A DNA stretch of 49,423 bases, from NCBI GenBank assembly GCA_017500825.1, contig JAFVYB010000107.1:1-49423 (forward strand), read 5' to 3'. The notes beneath the pieces are model-generated. The model had not been told where the DNA came from. It was given only the letters and a program-made list of their open reading frames with translations, and made no database searches. Of this stretch, positions 34,914 to 45,706 are shown piece after piece (position 1 is the first letter of the stretch; each line of letters begins with the position of its first letter). A program made the translations under genes and the position numbers. Source of the stretch: Myxococcaceae bacterium. GTDB taxonomy: Bacteria; Myxococcota; Myxococcia; Myxococcales; UBA5297.

Positions 34914-35945
34914 ATGAAAACCGCACTGATTTCAGCCCTTTCCACCGCGCTGCTGTCGCTCCCGACCCAGACCGCGGCGCCTCAGGCCACAGCGCCCGCG
35001 CCCACCGCGACGATTTCACCCGCCGCCCAGCCCGCCGATCCGCACGCCGGTCACCAACACGCGCACGGCCCTTCGCAGACGCCGCTCCCCGCGACCGACA
35101 AGGCCAGTCAGGAGGCGATGAACGCGATGACCGAGGCCAAGCTCACGGGGCTGGCCGCCTATCTGCGCGCCCTTCTGAATGACGAAAGCGACGAGGCTGC
35201 CCTCCGCAAGTCGAAGCTCGATTTGCCGACGCTCGACAGCCTGGCGTTCCTCTCTGAGCGCTACTACCCGGCGCGCGCCAAAGCCCTGGAGTTCGAGGCC
35301 GAGCTCGCCCGCCTGAAAGCCGCGCCCCAGGGAAAGGCGGAGGCGACCCGCGCGCGTTCGCTGCAACAGATGCTCGGCGCCCACGAGCGCTTCCGCGGCC
35401 AGTTCTTCCAGCAGGTCAAAGAGGAGAATCGGGCGCTCATCGACAAGCACGAGCCGACCTTCCTCGCCCTCGTCCGCGAGCAACAGGCCAAGCGGGCGAA
35501 AATCCAGGCCGAGTCGGTGGAGCTGGTGCGCAAGAACTTCGACGAATCTCTGATGCCGCGCTTCATCGCCTATCTCTCGGCGCGCGCGACCAGGACGCCG
35601 GAGCGGCAGGCGCTCGCCACGGCCAAAATCGAGGAAAAGCAGGCGATCGGGCTCTCGATGCTCGTGAGCGAATACGGGCGGCAGAAGATGACGGCGCGAC
35701 AGGCCGAAAAGGAGCTCCCGGCGGCGCGGCAGCGGCTGAAGGCGGCCCAGACCGGCGGACGTTCGACCTCGTTCGAGGAGCGACTCATCCAGCACTACGA
35801 GGCGCAGCTGACCGGATTCGAGTCGTTCAAGGCGTCGTTCGCTCAGAAGAACGGCGCGAAACTTCAGGCGGCGATCGAGGCGAATTTCGACGCGTTGATG
35901 GCGGCCTATCAGCGGCAGGCGGCTCAGCCAGGCAGCGCCAGGTAA
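34914..35945 (+). CDS. Exported helical protein with His-rich N-terminus
   Basis: A 343-residue protein. A signal peptide (about 1-22) leads into a Pro/Ala/Thr linker with a His cluster (HAGHQHAHG, about 42-50) that could bind metal. The remaining 280 residues are helical with heptad-like, Glu/Lys/Ala-rich stretches, likely coiled coil. No known domain recognised. It follows the SurA-like gene by 153 bp and precedes a small anchored protein by 70 bp; all lie in the same direction. Confidence 0.65.
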   Translation: MKTALISALSTALLSLPTQTAAPQATAPAPTATISPAAQPADPHAGHQHAHGPSQTPLPATDKASQEAMNAMTEAKLTGLAAYLRALLNDESDEAALRKSKLDLPTLDSLAFLSERYYPARAKALEFEAELARLKAAPQGKAEATRARSLQQMLGAHERFRGQFFQQVKEENRALIDKHEPTFLALVREQQAKRAKIQAESVELVRKNFDESLMPRFIAYLSARATRTPERQALATAKIEEKQAIGLSMLVSEYGRQKMTARQAEKELPAARQRLKAAQTGGRSTSFEERLIQHYEAQLTGFESFKASFAQKNGAKLQAAIEANFDALMAAYQRQAAQPGSAR

Positions 35946-36015
35946 TCGCGTGTCGCGGCAGGGCGTCCGACGCGTGCGCGTGGAGGGCGGCCCGGCGGCT
36001 CAACAGGGAGCAGTG

Positions 36016-36288
36016 ATGAAGTCCTTTATTTTTGGCTTTTTGTGCGCGGGCGCCCTCTTCACGGCGCTGCACTACCAATTCATCCGCACGAATGACGACG
36101 TGATCGTCCTGCGCAAGGCGGAACTCGGTTTCGTGAACACGGTCGTCGACATCCGCCAATGGAGCGCGGGCGACTTCCTCAAAAATCCCGACATCACGAA
36201 GAAGCTGGCGGCGCACGGCATCGGCAAAATCGTCGACGAGGCCATGGCGCTCCTTCCCAAGCCCGAGGGGGAAGCGGCGGGCAACTGA
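36016..36288 (+). CDS. Small single-pass membrane protein
   Basis: A 90-residue protein with one N-terminal helix (about 3-21, IFGFLCAGALFTALHY). A short extracytoplasmic domain follows (VIVLRKAELGFVNTVVDIRQWSAGDFLKNPDITKKL). AGGGAG precedes ATG 36016. Codon use is gene-like. Function unknown. It lies between the helical exported protein and the convergent tilS. Confidence 0.7.
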   Translation: MKSFIFGFLCAGALFTALHYQFIRTNDDVIVLRKAELGFVNTVVDIRQWSAGDFLKNPDITKKLAAHGIGKIVDEAMALLPKPEGEAAGN

Positions 36289-36310
36289 GGCTGCGGAGAA
36301 CCGCGGACGT

Positions 36311-37720
36311 TCAGCGCGCCCGCTCGATGGAGACCTCGAAGCCACCATCTGGCCCCACTTGGCGCGTCGTCCAGCGGCTCTCCTTCAGTCCGACGACCCA
36401 GAGCACCTCGCCAGAGGCGTCCGTCAACAGCGCGAGCGCGTCGCGTTCCTCGCGCGGAATTTTGGCGTCGATGAGCCAGCGCTTGAGTTTTTTGCGCCCG
36501 ACGCCCGAGGCCGGAGCGAAGACATCGCCGGGAGCGCGCGTCCGCACCATGAGCGGCCAGACGAGGCGTTTCTCGGTGGCGTCGATGGCGACAGCGCCAG
36601 GGGCAGGGGCGGTCCGCGGATCGAGCCGACGCACGTTGACACGCCAATCCTGAAAGCGACCACAGAGGGGCCCTTCGATGCGAAGCGGCTCCGGCGGGCG
36701 AGACTCGGGGCTTTTGGCGGGCGCGAAAGGACCGATTTCAAAGCGACCGTGGCGCAGGCGCAGCTCGATACCGTTGGGCAGTGTCTGGCGCGTGGGCAAA
36801 GGCTTCTGAAGCGCGGCTTCCAGGCGTTCGAAGGCGTCAAAATCGAGGCGAACACCGAGTGGACTGACAGCGTCACGCAGCAGGCGAAAGCGCAGGGCGG
36901 CGTCGAGCGCGCGCAGCTCATCGAGCGACCCTTCGACCCCAAAACCGCCAGCGAGAGGCCGGCAGACGCGGCGAAAGGCCTGCTCCGCCAGCGACTGCAG
37001 ACAGCGCTCGTCACGTTCGGCAACGCGGGCAAAGCGGGCGATGGCCTTTATCGAAGTCTCGCCGAGGGCCTGGGTGAGCGCCGGCAACAGCTGATGACGG
37101 ACGCGGTTGCGGGTGAACGCCGGGGAACTGTTCGTCGGATCGAGCCGACCGCGGACGCGCCGTTCGTTGAGAAAATCGCGCACTTCGCGCCGCGTGACCT
37201 CCAGCAATGGCCGGACGATTTGACCACGTCGCCGTTGAATGCCGCGCGCGCCAGCGAGACCCGCCCCAGACGCCAGGCGCATGAGCACGGTCTCCACCTG
37301 GTCTTCGATCGTGTGGCCGGTAGCGATGACCTGGGCGCCAACCTCTCGGGCAATCTCGTCAAGCGCCGCGTAACGCGCCGCTCTCGCCGCCGCTTCGACA
37401 CCCTCCGCAAACCGCGTCCCGAGATCGAGCCGACGCCGAACACAGGGCAGCCCCAGCGCGCGACACAACCGCTCGACATAGAGCGCGTCCCTGGCCGAAT
37501 CCGGGCGCAGGCCGTGATCGAACGTCGCCACCCAAATCGAGAGACCGCGGGCGTCTTTCAGTGCCGCCAGTGCGAGCAAGAGCGCCGTCGAGTCCGGTCC
37601 TCCAGAGCAAGCCACGAGGATGGCGCGACCGCACAGGTCCAGATCCTCGATGGCGCGATCCACCTTCGCCAGCAGCGGATTTGTCGCGCCCAACGCACGT
37701 TCCACGCGGCGCCGCGTCAA
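36311..37720 (-). CDS. tilS: tRNA(Ile)-lysidine synthetase
   Basis: A 469-residue enzyme that modifies C34 of tRNA-Ile2 to lysidine so that it reads AUA. The N-type ATP-pyrophosphatase loop VACSGGPDSTALLLAL is followed by FDHGLRPDS and ATGHTIEDQVETVLMRL, then the TilS substrate-binding and C-terminal domains (RAPGDVFAP, GRKKLKRWLIDAKIPREERDALALL). No ATG begins the frame. TTG at 37720 overlaps the engB stop as TTGA; a GTG at 37705 and a TTG at 37747 are alternatives. It is translationally coupled to engB. Confidence 0.92.
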   Translation of the reverse strand: MTRRRVERALGATNPLLAKVDRAIEDLDLCGRAILVACSGGPDSTALLLALAALKDARGLSIWVATFDHGLRPDSARDALYVERLCRALGLPCVRRRLDLGTRFAEGVEAAARAARYAALDEIAREVGAQVIATGHTIEDQVETVLMRLASGAGLAGARGIQRRRGQIVRPLLEVTRREVRDFLNERRVRGRLDPTNSSPAFTRNRVRHQLLPALTQALGETSIKAIARFARVAERDERCLQSLAEQAFRRVCRPLAGGFGVEGSLDELRALDAALRFRLLRDAVSPLGVRLDFDAFERLEAALQKPLPTRQTLPNGIELRLRHGRFEIGPFAPAKSPESRPPEPLRIEGPLCGRFQDWRVNVRRLDPRTAPAPGAVAIDATEKRLVWPLMVRTRAPGDVFAPASGVGRKKLKRWLIDAKIPREERDALALLTDASGEVLWVVGLKESRWTTRQVGPDGGFEVSIERAR

Positions 37721-38319
37721 AGCGACAGCCCGGCGAGTCGTTCCCAAAGTCGATCGAGGTTGAGGCCGTCGACAGAGGAGACGCCCAGCACGCTGCCCGC
37801 TTCGAGTTCGAGCACCCTGTCGATCTCGCGCACTCTGGGGATGCGCTTGTGCTTGGGAAGCCGGTCAATCTTGGTGGCGACGACGATGGGCAAACGGCCG
37901 ATGGAGCGCAGCCACCCGATGATCTGCGCGTCCTCTTCGGTCGGACCAACCTCGCCGTCCACGATGCAGACGACCGCGGCCAGCTGCCTGCGCTGCGCCA
38001 CATAGCGCTCGATCATCGTCCGCCAGGCCATGCGCTCGGACTTGCTCACCTTGGCAAAGCCATAGCCGGGCAAATCGCAGAGGCAGATGCGATGGCGCGC
38101 CGCGTTCAGCTCGTAAGCGACCTCGAAAAAGTTGAGCAGGCGGGTGCGCCCCGGCGTGTTCGAGACGCGGACGAGCTTTTTGCGCTGGCAGAGCGCGTTG
38201 ATGAGCGAGCTCTTGCCGACGTTGGAGCGGCCGGCGAAAGCCACCTCGACGAGCGCCGATTCCGGGTAGCCCTCGGGCGCCGTCGCGCTCTTGAGAAATT
38301 CAGCGGAGAGAATCTTCAT
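37717..38319 (-). CDS. engB: Ribosome-biogenesis GTPase EngB (YsxC/YihA)
   Basis: A 200-residue GTPase needed for large-subunit assembly. G1 [13 protein letters not shown]2 [12 protein letters not shown]3 [11 protein letters not shown]4 TKIDRLPK and G5-like VSSVDG are all present; length is typical. It overlaps tilS by 4 bp. The ribosome-binding site at 38319 is weak. clpX ends about 210 bp upstream on the same strand. Confidence 0.96.
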   Translation of the reverse strand: MKILSAEFLKSATAPEGYPESALVEVAFAGRSNVGKSSLINALCQRKKLVRVSNTPGRTRLLNFFEVAYELNAARHRICLCDLPGYGFAKVSKSERMAWRTMIERYVAQRRQLAAVVCIVDGEVGPTEEDAQIIGWLRSIGRLPIVVATKIDRLPKHKRIPRVREIDRVLELEAGSVLGVSSVDGLNLDRLWERLAGLSL

Positions 38320-38527
38320 GGTCGATGGCGGGCCAGAGGAATGTGCCCAGATGTGGTGAAACGAGGTCGAGCGAATCGCCCCAAAGGCCGCCTGGGTCGC
38401 GTCTCACGCCGTCTCGCCAGACAGCTGCCAGCGCGCGTCCAAAGGCTCAACGGCCCAGAAACCAGCCGCCCGAAGAGATCGCGCTCCGCCGCGAGGCAGG
38501 TGGAGGCGACGCGCGGGCAGATGTCGA

Positions 38528-39793
<1,266 letters not shown>

Positions 39794-40025
39794 GGTGTGT
39801 CCTCCGCGTGAGCGAGAGTGGGAGCAGTCGCGATTGTTCTCGATTGTCCCGGACTCTGAGGGAGCGAGGCTGCCCACGCCATGTCCTCAAGCTAGGCATT
39901 GAGCGACCGCGATTCACAGGGCCGCGCCCAAAGGCGGGCGCCCATAGCCCGGGCAGGCGGCGAGTGAAAGCAAAAGGGTGGGGCCTCTCGCGCCGCGCCC
40001 CCCGACAACAGCGCCTCCCGTGCAA

Positions 40026-40063
40026 ATGAAAACGGGCGCCCTCCTTCGCGGAAGAGCGCCCGT
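40026..40063 (-). terminator. Intrinsic terminator of rpsB-tsf
   Basis: A perfect 8-bp outer stem (40056-40063 with 40032-40039) is followed on the minus strand by TTTTCATTT, 30 nt after the tsf stop. The arm contains GGAAGAGCGCC, also seen in the htrA and mltB terminators. Confidence 0.82.
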
Positions 40064-40092
40064 CGCTACAGCCGATATTTTCGGCCTCTGGC

Positions 40093-40743
40093 TTACTTGG
40101 TCATCTCGGCGATTTCGGCGGCGAGATCGTTCTTCTTCTTCTCGATGCCCTCGCCCAGGAGGAAGCGGGCAAAGCGACGGACCTGAATGTTCTCGCCCGT
40201 CTTGGCGATCTTCTCGTCGATCATCTGCTTGACCGTCTTGGCCTGGTCCTTGGCGAAGGGCTGATCGAGCAGACAAATCTCGGCGAAATACTTGTCCATC
40301 TTGCCGGAGACGATCTTGTCCCACGCGGCCTGCGGCTTCCCCGACTCCTTGACCTGGTTCAGGTAGAGCTCGCGCTCCTTGGCCACCACATCCTCGGGGA
40401 CCTCCTCGCGGCGGACGTATTTGGGGTTGAGCGCGGCAATCTGCATGGCCACGTCCTTCACCAGCTCCTGGAAGTCCTCGGTGCGCGCCACGAAGTCGGT
40501 CTCGCAGTTCACCTCGACGAGCACGCCGAGCTTGCCGCCCATGTGGATGTAGCTGCCGACCGCGCCCTCGGCGGTCACGCGCCCTGTCTTGGCGCCGGCC
40601 TTGGACAGGCCCTTCTGGCGGAGCCACTCGGTGGCCTTGGTCAAATCGCCGTCACACTCGGAGAGGGCCTTCTTGCAATCCATCATTCCCGCGCCGGTCT
40701 TCTCGCGCAGCTCCTTCACCGCGCCTGCTGTCACTGCTGCCAT
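40093..40743 (-). CDS. tsf: Elongation factor Ts
   Basis: A 216-residue guanine-nucleotide exchange factor for EF-Tu. The N-terminal module is VKELREKTGAGMMDCKKALSECDGDLTKATEWLRQKGL. The core shows GSYIHMGGKLGVLVEVNCETDFVAR, including the TDFV exchange motif. The protein is shorter than E. coli EF-Ts (about 280 aa) and matches the compact single-core type seen in many bacteria. AAGGAT precedes the ATG at 40743. It lies 172 bp after rpsB, with a terminator-like hairpin between them. Confidence 0.96.
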   Translation of the reverse strand: MAAVTAGAVKELREKTGAGMMDCKKALSECDGDLTKATEWLRQKGLSKAGAKTGRVTAEGAVGSYIHMGGKLGVLVEVNCETDFVARTEDFQELVKDVAMQIAALNPKYVRREEVPEDVVAKERELYLNQVKESGKPQAAWDKIVSGKMDKYFAEICLLDQPFAKDQAKTVKQMIDEKIAKTGENIQVRRFARFLLGEGIEKKKNDLAAEIAEMTK

Positions 40744-40823
40744 CTGCAAACATCCTTTCGAGCCCCAATGCCGCGCAACGTGACGGCCGGGAGCCTCTTG
40801 AATCGTTGGTGTTGGGGGGACCC

Positions 40824-40854
40824 AAAAACGGGCGCCGACAAGCTGCCGACGCCC
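40824..40854 (-). terminator. Intercistronic hairpin between rpsB and tsf
   Basis: Ten pairs including two G-U (40845-40854 with 40830-40839) close a 5-nt loop and are followed by GTTTTTGG. It lies between the two genes and probably lowers tsf transcription relative to rpsB rather than ending it fully. Confidence 0.7.
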
Positions 40855-40915
40855 TCGATGAATCTTCCTCAAAAGAGACCTGCCCGCCCTTCACGCGCGG
40901 ACAAAGTCTCGTCGA

Positions 40916-41905
40916 TCACTCGGCCTTTTCGGCGGCGGGCGCAGCCTCGACGGGCTCGGCGACCACCGGCTCAGCGCTGACCTCGGGCGCGGGCGCCGGG
41001 GCGGCCTTGCGGACCACCTGCACCTGCGGGCCCTTGCGATCGCCAGAGCGGCCACGACGGTCTCCGCCCTTGCGGTCACGGCGGTCGTGGCGATCTCCAC
41101 GGGAGCCGCGATCATCGGCGCCGCGATCGTCGCCCTTGTCCACGCCCAAGACACGGCGGCGGGCGCTGCCCTCGACACAGGCGTCGGCGATCTTGCCGGC
41201 GATCAGGCGAATGGCGCGGATGGCGTCGTCGTTGCCGGGGATGACGTAGTCCACGCCGTCCGGATCGCAGTTGGTGTCGACGACAGCGACGACCGGGATG
41301 CCGAGACGATTGGCCTCGTGGATGGCGATCTTCTCCTTGCGCGGATCGATGACGAAGAGCGCGGCGGGCAGGCGCCCCATCTCCTTGATGCCGCCCAGGT
41401 TCTGTTCGAGCTTCTCGCGCTCGCGCTCCAGCAGGGCGACTTCCTTCTTGGGCAGGCGCTCGTAGGTGCCGTCCTGCTGCATCTTTTCGATGGCGCGGAA
41501 GCGGTCGATGCCCTGCTTGATGGTGCGGAAGTTGGTGAGCGTGCCGCCGAGCCAGCGGCTGTTCACGTAGAACTGACCGGCGCGCGTCGCCTCCTCGGCG
41601 ATCGTGTCCTGGGCCTGCTTCTTGGTGCCGATGAAGAGCACGTTGCCGCCGCGGGCGACGATCTCGGAGACAAAGGCGCAGGCGCGGCGGAAGAGCACGG
41701 CCGTCTTCTGCAGGTCGATGATGTAGATGCCGTTCCGCGCACCGAAGATGTAGGGCTTCATCTTGGGGTTCCAGCGCTGGGTCTGGTGGCCGAAGTGAAC
41801 GCCGGCTTCGAGCAGCTGCTGGATCGAGATGGAGATGGGCGCGGTGGCGGCGACCTGCGCCGGGGCGGCCTGGGCCTCTGCCTGCTGAACTTGTTCTTCA
41901 CTCAT
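40916..41905 (-). CDS. rpsB: 30S ribosomal protein S2 with charged C-terminal extension
   Basis: A 329-residue S2. The core (about 25-255) has the signatures [63 protein letters not shown] and [31 protein letters not shown]. It is about 70 residues longer than E. coli S2. The tail (about 262-329) is an Arg/Asp/Gly-rich stretch (e.g. [15 protein letters not shown]), then an Ala/Pro/Glu/Val acidic end. There is also a ~25-residue Gln/Ala extension at the N-terminus. GGAGG precedes the ATG. Upstream of tsf, as usual. Confidence 0.97.
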   Translation of the reverse strand: MSEEQVQQAEAQAAPAQVAATAPISISIQQLLEAGVHFGHQTQRWNPKMKPYIFGARNGIYIIDLQKTAVLFRRACAFVSEIVARGGNVLFIGTKKQAQDTIAEEATRAGQFYVNSRWLGGTLTNFRTIKQGIDRFRAIEKMQQDGTYERLPKKEVALLEREREKLEQNLGGIKEMGRLPAALFVIDPRKEKIAIHEANRLGIPVVAVVDTNCDPDGVDYVIPGNDDAIRAIRLIAGKIADACVEGSARRRVLGVDKGDDRGADDRGSRGDRHDRRDRKGGDRRGRSGDRKGPQVQVVRKAAPAPAPEVSAEPVVAEPVEAAPAAEKAE

Positions 41906-42208
41906 GTCGGTTTTCTCCTCCGCCTCCGTCGCATCGGTCAGTCACGACACCGCCCAAACGCGCTGGGCGAGACGGCTGTCGAACCTTCTGATCCAATCGG
42001 GAAGCGTGTGTATTTGCGGCGACGTGCCGCGACGGTTTGCTGCTGTCAGGACGAAAAAAAGCCCTTTCGAGCCCGGCGAAAGAGAGGAGCCAAGGCCGAA
42101 AAGGCGCGCGCGCCCTAGCAAAAGAGAGTGGCGCTCGCAAGAGGGTGAATGGGGCGTTTTCGGCGAGGTTTTCCGGGAGGCGCGACAGCGTTTTTGCGGC
42201 GCCCTCGC
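41906..42208. other. Intergenic region upstream of rpsB
   Basis: About 300 bp. It holds the terminator-like hairpin of the OmpA-domain gene (42054-42085) and, nearer rpsB, its presumed promoter and leader. I cannot identify an S2-binding leader structure by eye, nor a clear -35/-10 pair. Confidence 0.45.
42054..42085 (-). terminator. Probable terminator of the OmpA-domain gene
   Basis: On the minus strand a CTTTCG/CGAAAG stem is followed by GGGC and then seven T residues. The 4-nt gap between stem and T-tract makes it a slightly weaker candidate. Confidence 0.55.
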
Positions 42209-43261
42209 TCACGGTATCCGCTGCCACTGGACAGGCGGCGCGCCGGGCGAAAACGCGGGAGGCTCCACGGCCACGATGTAGTCGGCGCGGCGGTTTTGAA
42301 CCTCGTCCACCTCGTCGGCAGTGGCCACCTTGAGACCTTGCTCGCCCAACCCCGTCGTGAAGATGGGGATGCGGATTCCCTTCGCGCGGAAGTAGCGGCC
42401 AATCGCGCGCGCCCGGGCGGCGGAGAGCTTGAGGTTGGCGGCGGCTGGCCCAACGGTGTCTGTCGCGCCGGCGATGTAGAGCTTGAGGTTTGCCTGGGTG
42501 CCCATGCGGCGCAGCACGTCCCGGAGTGTCGCGATCGAGGCGTCGATTTTGGGGCGTTCCGCCTTGGCGATCTCGGCGCTGCCAGAGGCGAAGACGACCT
42601 CCTCGTGCGGGATGTCGTAGCGCCAGGGAAAGAGCTCCAGCCCGAAGTGAAACCCGTCTGCGTCGTGGACCTTCAGTGCGACGCGGAAGACCTCGCCCTC
42701 GGTCGGCCCCCACAGGACCTCGGCTGCGGCGCCAGCGGGAAGGACGCCGTAGCTCTGACTCCTCTGCGCGAGGCGCCTGCCCGACGCGTCAAAAACCTCG
42801 ACCTCGACGCGCGAGATGACGCGGCTCATCGCCAGGGTGAGAAAGCCGCCGTCCACGTTCACATCCTCGGCGCGCACGGTGAATTGGGGCGGATGGACGA
42901 TTTCCGCGTCGAACTCGGTCTCGTGGCGCATCGTCTCGCCGCCAACGCCGATCTCGAAGATAGCCTTGAAGTGCCGCGCGGCGCCGTCCCTGGGCAGCGG
43001 GATGTCGATCCTGGTCGAACCACCGGCCTCGACGCGCTGATAGCGGTGGTCGAATTTCTGCCCGTCCTCCCGTTCGAGCCGCACGAAGAGCGAATCGAGG
43101 CGCTCGTTGACCTTGAGCGCGATGTGCGGCCGCGTCCCTTCGGAAGCGAGGACCTTGTTTTTGAGTGTGAACTCCACGGCGTCGGCCCAAGCGGTGCCGA
43201 GCGCGGCGAGCGCGACAAAAAAGAAAAGTGACAGGCCAAAGGTCAGTGGCGCGCGGGTCAT
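42209..43261 (-). CDS. Exported OmpA-domain protein
   Basis: A 350-residue periplasmic protein. A signal peptide (about 1-27) is followed by two beta-rich, Ig-like segments (about 28-205). The C-terminal OmpA-like peptidoglycan-binding domain (about 215-340) shows VVFASGSAEIAKAERPKIDAS, LYIAGATDTVGPAAANLKLSAARARAIGRYF and NRRADYIVAV, matching the TDxxG and NxxLSxxRA signatures. There is no barrel, so it likely tethers a periplasmic or outer-membrane component to murein. GAGGAG precedes the ATG. It lies between adh and rpsB on the same strand. Confidence 0.87.
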   Translation of the reverse strand: MTRAPLTFGLSLFFFVALAALGTAWADAVEFTLKNKVLASEGTRPHIALKVNERLDSLFVRLEREDGQKFDHRYQRVEAGGSTRIDIPLPRDGAARHFKAIFEIGVGGETMRHETEFDAEIVHPPQFTVRAEDVNVDGGFLTLAMSRVISRVEVEVFDASGRRLAQRSQSYGVLPAGAAAEVLWGPTEGEVFRVALKVHDADGFHFGLELFPWRYDIPHEEVVFASGSAEIAKAERPKIDASIATLRDVLRRMGTQANLKLYIAGATDTVGPAAANLKLSAARARAIGRYFRAKGIRIPIFTTGLGEQGLKVATADEVDEVQNRRADYIVAVEPPAFSPGAPPVQWQRIP

Positions 43262-43460
43262 CGGGTCTCCTCGTCAGGGCGGCTCTGCCCCGGGATGGGT
43301 TGCCAGGCGTCGGCCTCGTGGGCCGTTCGTCGGGAGCGTCCAGTCGCGGCGGTCGTCCGTCGGCCTTTCCGCGCGGCGTCCCTTCACAAAAATCGAGCCC
43401 GCCGACAGCGCGCGGCAGGCCCGGACAAGTGTGGTGTCTACGCTGTGTCCGCGGTCACTC

Positions 43461-44618
43461 TCAGAGCGCGGCTTTGTAGATGGCCAGAATCTCAGCCTCG
43501 GAGAGCTCGACGTAGGCGCCCTTGATCATCGGCGCGACTTTGGCGGCCATCACCGCGAGCTTGCTCTCATCGATGCCAACCTCGCCCAGCGTCGCGGGCA
43601 GCCCCATCTGACGGAAAAACGCCGCCGTCCTGTCGATGGCGAGTCGCGCAATCTCCATCGTCTCCAGCTTTGGATCGACGCCCCAGACATTGACGCCGAG
43701 CTCGCGGAACTTGGGCGCCGTCTTTTCGTTCAGAACGGCCCGCATCCAGTGCGGCGTGAGGATCGCCAGCCCCGCGCCATGGGTGATGTCGTAGAAGGCG
43801 CTCAGCTCGTGCTCCATCGGGTGGACCGTCCACGCGACCTCTTTTCCGAGCGTCATCAGGCCGTTGATCGCCCAGCTGCTGGTCCACATCAGATTGGCGC
43901 GCGCCTCGACGTTGCCCGGCTCCTTCACCGCGATCGGCCCAAACTCGACGCACGTCTTGAGCAGCGCCTCGGTCATGCGGTCCTGCATGAAGCCCGCCGT
44001 GTTCGAGAAGTAGACCTCGAAGAGGTGCGACATGATGTCGGCCGTGCCCGAGGCCGTCTGCCAGGCGTTGACCGTGCAGGTGTAGGTCGGGTCGAGGATC
44101 GAGGCGACGGGGCGCATCTTCGGGTGGCCGACGCCGAGCTTGTCGTTCGTCTCCGGGTTGCTGATGACCGCGAAGATGTCCATCTCCGAGCCGGTGGCCG
44201 ACAGGGTCAGCACGCTGACGACGGGCAGGACCTCGCCGATGCGCTCGGGATGGCGGACGATCTCCCAAGGGTCGAGCTCGCTCTTGACGCTGGCCGCGAT
44301 GACCTTGGCGCAGTCGATGGTCGAGCCTCCTCCCACCGGCAGGATCACGTCGATTCCGTGCTCACGGCAGAGCGCCACGCCCTGACGCACCGAACTGACG
44401 CGCGGATTGGGGTCGACGCCGCCAAGCTCCACAAAATCCACGCCGTGCGAGCGCAGCTCTTTGACCGTCGCGTCGTAGACGCCGTTCTTGCGGATGCTGC
44501 CGCCGCCATAGACGAGGAGCGCCTTGGTGCCGTGCGCTTTGACGACCTCGCCCAGGCGCTCGATCTGGCCCGCGCCAAAATAGATATCGGTGGGGATGGA
44601 GTAGACGAAGGGGTTCAT
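43461..44618 (-). CDS. Iron-containing alcohol dehydrogenase (BdhA/YqhD-like)
   Basis: A 385-residue NAD(P)H-dependent dehydrogenase that reduces aldehydes to alcohols, of the group called butanol dehydrogenase. The GGGSIRKNG (NADPH site) and GGGSTIDCAK motifs are present. Probable metal ligands are the Asp of TASGTADIMSH and the His residues of MSHLFE, HPMEHELSAF and ITHGAGLAIL. GGAGAAAGG precedes the ATG at 44618. It diverges from the btpA-sspB unit. Together with hbd and crotonase in this window it suggests short-chain fermentation or redox balancing, though these are separate transcription units. Confidence 0.93.
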   Translation of the reverse strand: MNPFVYSIPTDIYFGAGQIERLGEVVKAHGTKALLVYGGGSIRKNGVYDATVKELRSHGVDFVELGGVDPNPRVSSVRQGVALCREHGIDVILPVGGGSTIDCAKVIAASVKSELDPWEIVRHPERIGEVLPVVSVLTLSATGSEMDIFAVISNPETNDKLGVGHPKMRPVASILDPTYTCTVNAWQTASGTADIMSHLFEVYFSNTAGFMQDRMTEALLKTCVEFGPIAVKEPGNVEARANLMWTSSWAINGLMTLGKEVAWTVHPMEHELSAFYDITHGAGLAILTPHWMRAVLNEKTAPKFRELGVNVWGVDPKLETMEIARLAIDRTAAFFRQMGLPATLGEVGIDESKLAVMAAKVAPMIKGAYVELSEAEILAIYKAAL

Positions 44619-44831
44619 GGCCGGTGCCTTTCTCCTCGCTTTGGACGCGAGGGCGTGCCGAGCCGCGGGGCGGTCGGCTGTGTTGGGGAGTCGTTCGATG
44701 GCCTCAAGGCGTTTTGCTGTCGCGGATTGGCCGCGCCGCCTTTTGCGCTTTGCCGCGCGTCCGCCGGGGGATTTTTTCCCAAGAATTTGCCGCGCCCTTC
44801 GCACGTCCAGTGTAGAGCGCGACGCCCTTCG

Positions 44832-44841
44832 CCCCCCCCCC
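44832..44841. repeat. Run of ten cytosines before the BtpA-family gene
   Basis: A C10 homopolymer lies 16 bp upstream of the BtpA-family start, just before its GAGAGG ribosome-binding site. Tracts of this length are prone to slippage, so the spacing to a promoter could vary between cells. Confidence 0.6.
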
Positions 44842-44857
44842 TTAGAGAGGTCCCCCG

Positions 44858-45685
44858 ATGCCCCGACTTTTCGACGCCAAAACGCCCTGCGCCCTTATCG
44901 GCATGGTCCACCTCCGCCCCCTGCCCGGATCCCCTGGTTTTGCCGGCGCCACCGCCGACGCCATGGCCGCCATCGAAGACCGCGCGCTCGCTGACGCCGA
45001 AGCCCTGCGCGAGGGAGGCGCCGACGCTGTGCTGATCGAAAACATGGCCGACCTGCCCTACCTGCGCGGACGCGTCGATCCCGAGACCGTTGCCGCCGCC
45101 GCCGTCCTTGCCCGCGCCATTCAGAGGGAAGCGCGCCTGCCCGCGGGCGTTCAACTCCTGGCTGGAGCCAACCGCGAAGCCCTGGGCGTGGCCATCGCCG
45201 CCGGACTGCAATTCATCCGCGCGGAAGGGTTCGCCTACGGCCACCTCGCCGACGAGGGATGGATGGACGCCTGTGCCGGTCCTCTCCTGCGCACCCGCGC
45301 CGCCCTGCGCGCCGAGTCGATCAAAGTCTTCACCGACATCCGCAAAAAACACTCGGCCCACGCCTGCACCGCCGACCTCAGCCTCGCCGATCTGGCGCAC
45401 GGCACAGACTTCTGCGGCGCCGATGGACTCATCGTGACCGGCCCGGCGACCGGCTGCCCCACCGCCATCAGCGACCTCGACGAAGTGCGCGCCGCCGTCC
45501 CCCACATGCCTCTCCTCGTCGGCTCCGGCGTCACTCCCGAGCAAATCCCCGCCCTCGCGCACGCCTGCGATGGCCTCATCGTCGGCACCTGGATCAAAGA
45601 GGGCGGCAACTGGCGCAACCCCATCTCGCGCGACCGCGTGAGCGCCCTGCGCGAAGCCCTCGACAGCGCCGCGAACGCCACCTGA
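44858..45685 (+). CDS. BtpA/SgcQ-family protein
   Basis: A 275-residue TIM-barrel protein of the BtpA/SgcQ family. Markers are ALIGMVHLRPLPGSPGF, DADAVLIENMADLPY, FIRAEGFAYGHLADEGWMDACAG, IKVFTDIRKKHSAH, TADLSLADLAHGTDFCGADGLIVTG and LLVGSGVTPEQ. In cyanobacteria BtpA stabilises photosystem I; in other bacteria the family is probably enzymatic but not characterised. The ATG follows GAGAGG. sspB begins 21 bp downstream, so they form one unit. Confidence 0.9.
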   Translation: MPRLFDAKTPCALIGMVHLRPLPGSPGFAGATADAMAAIEDRALADAEALREGGADAVLIENMADLPYLRGRVDPETVAAAAVLARAIQREARLPAGVQLLAGANREALGVAIAAGLQFIRAEGFAYGHLADEGWMDACAGPLLRTRAALRAESIKVFTDIRKKHSAHACTADLSLADLAHGTDFCGADGLIVTGPATGCPTAISDLDEVRAAVPHMPLLVGSGVTPEQIPALAHACDGLIVGTWIKEGGNWRNPISRDRVSALREALDSAANAT

Positions 45686-45706
45686 AGCCACCGCAGGAGA
45701 ATGCAC

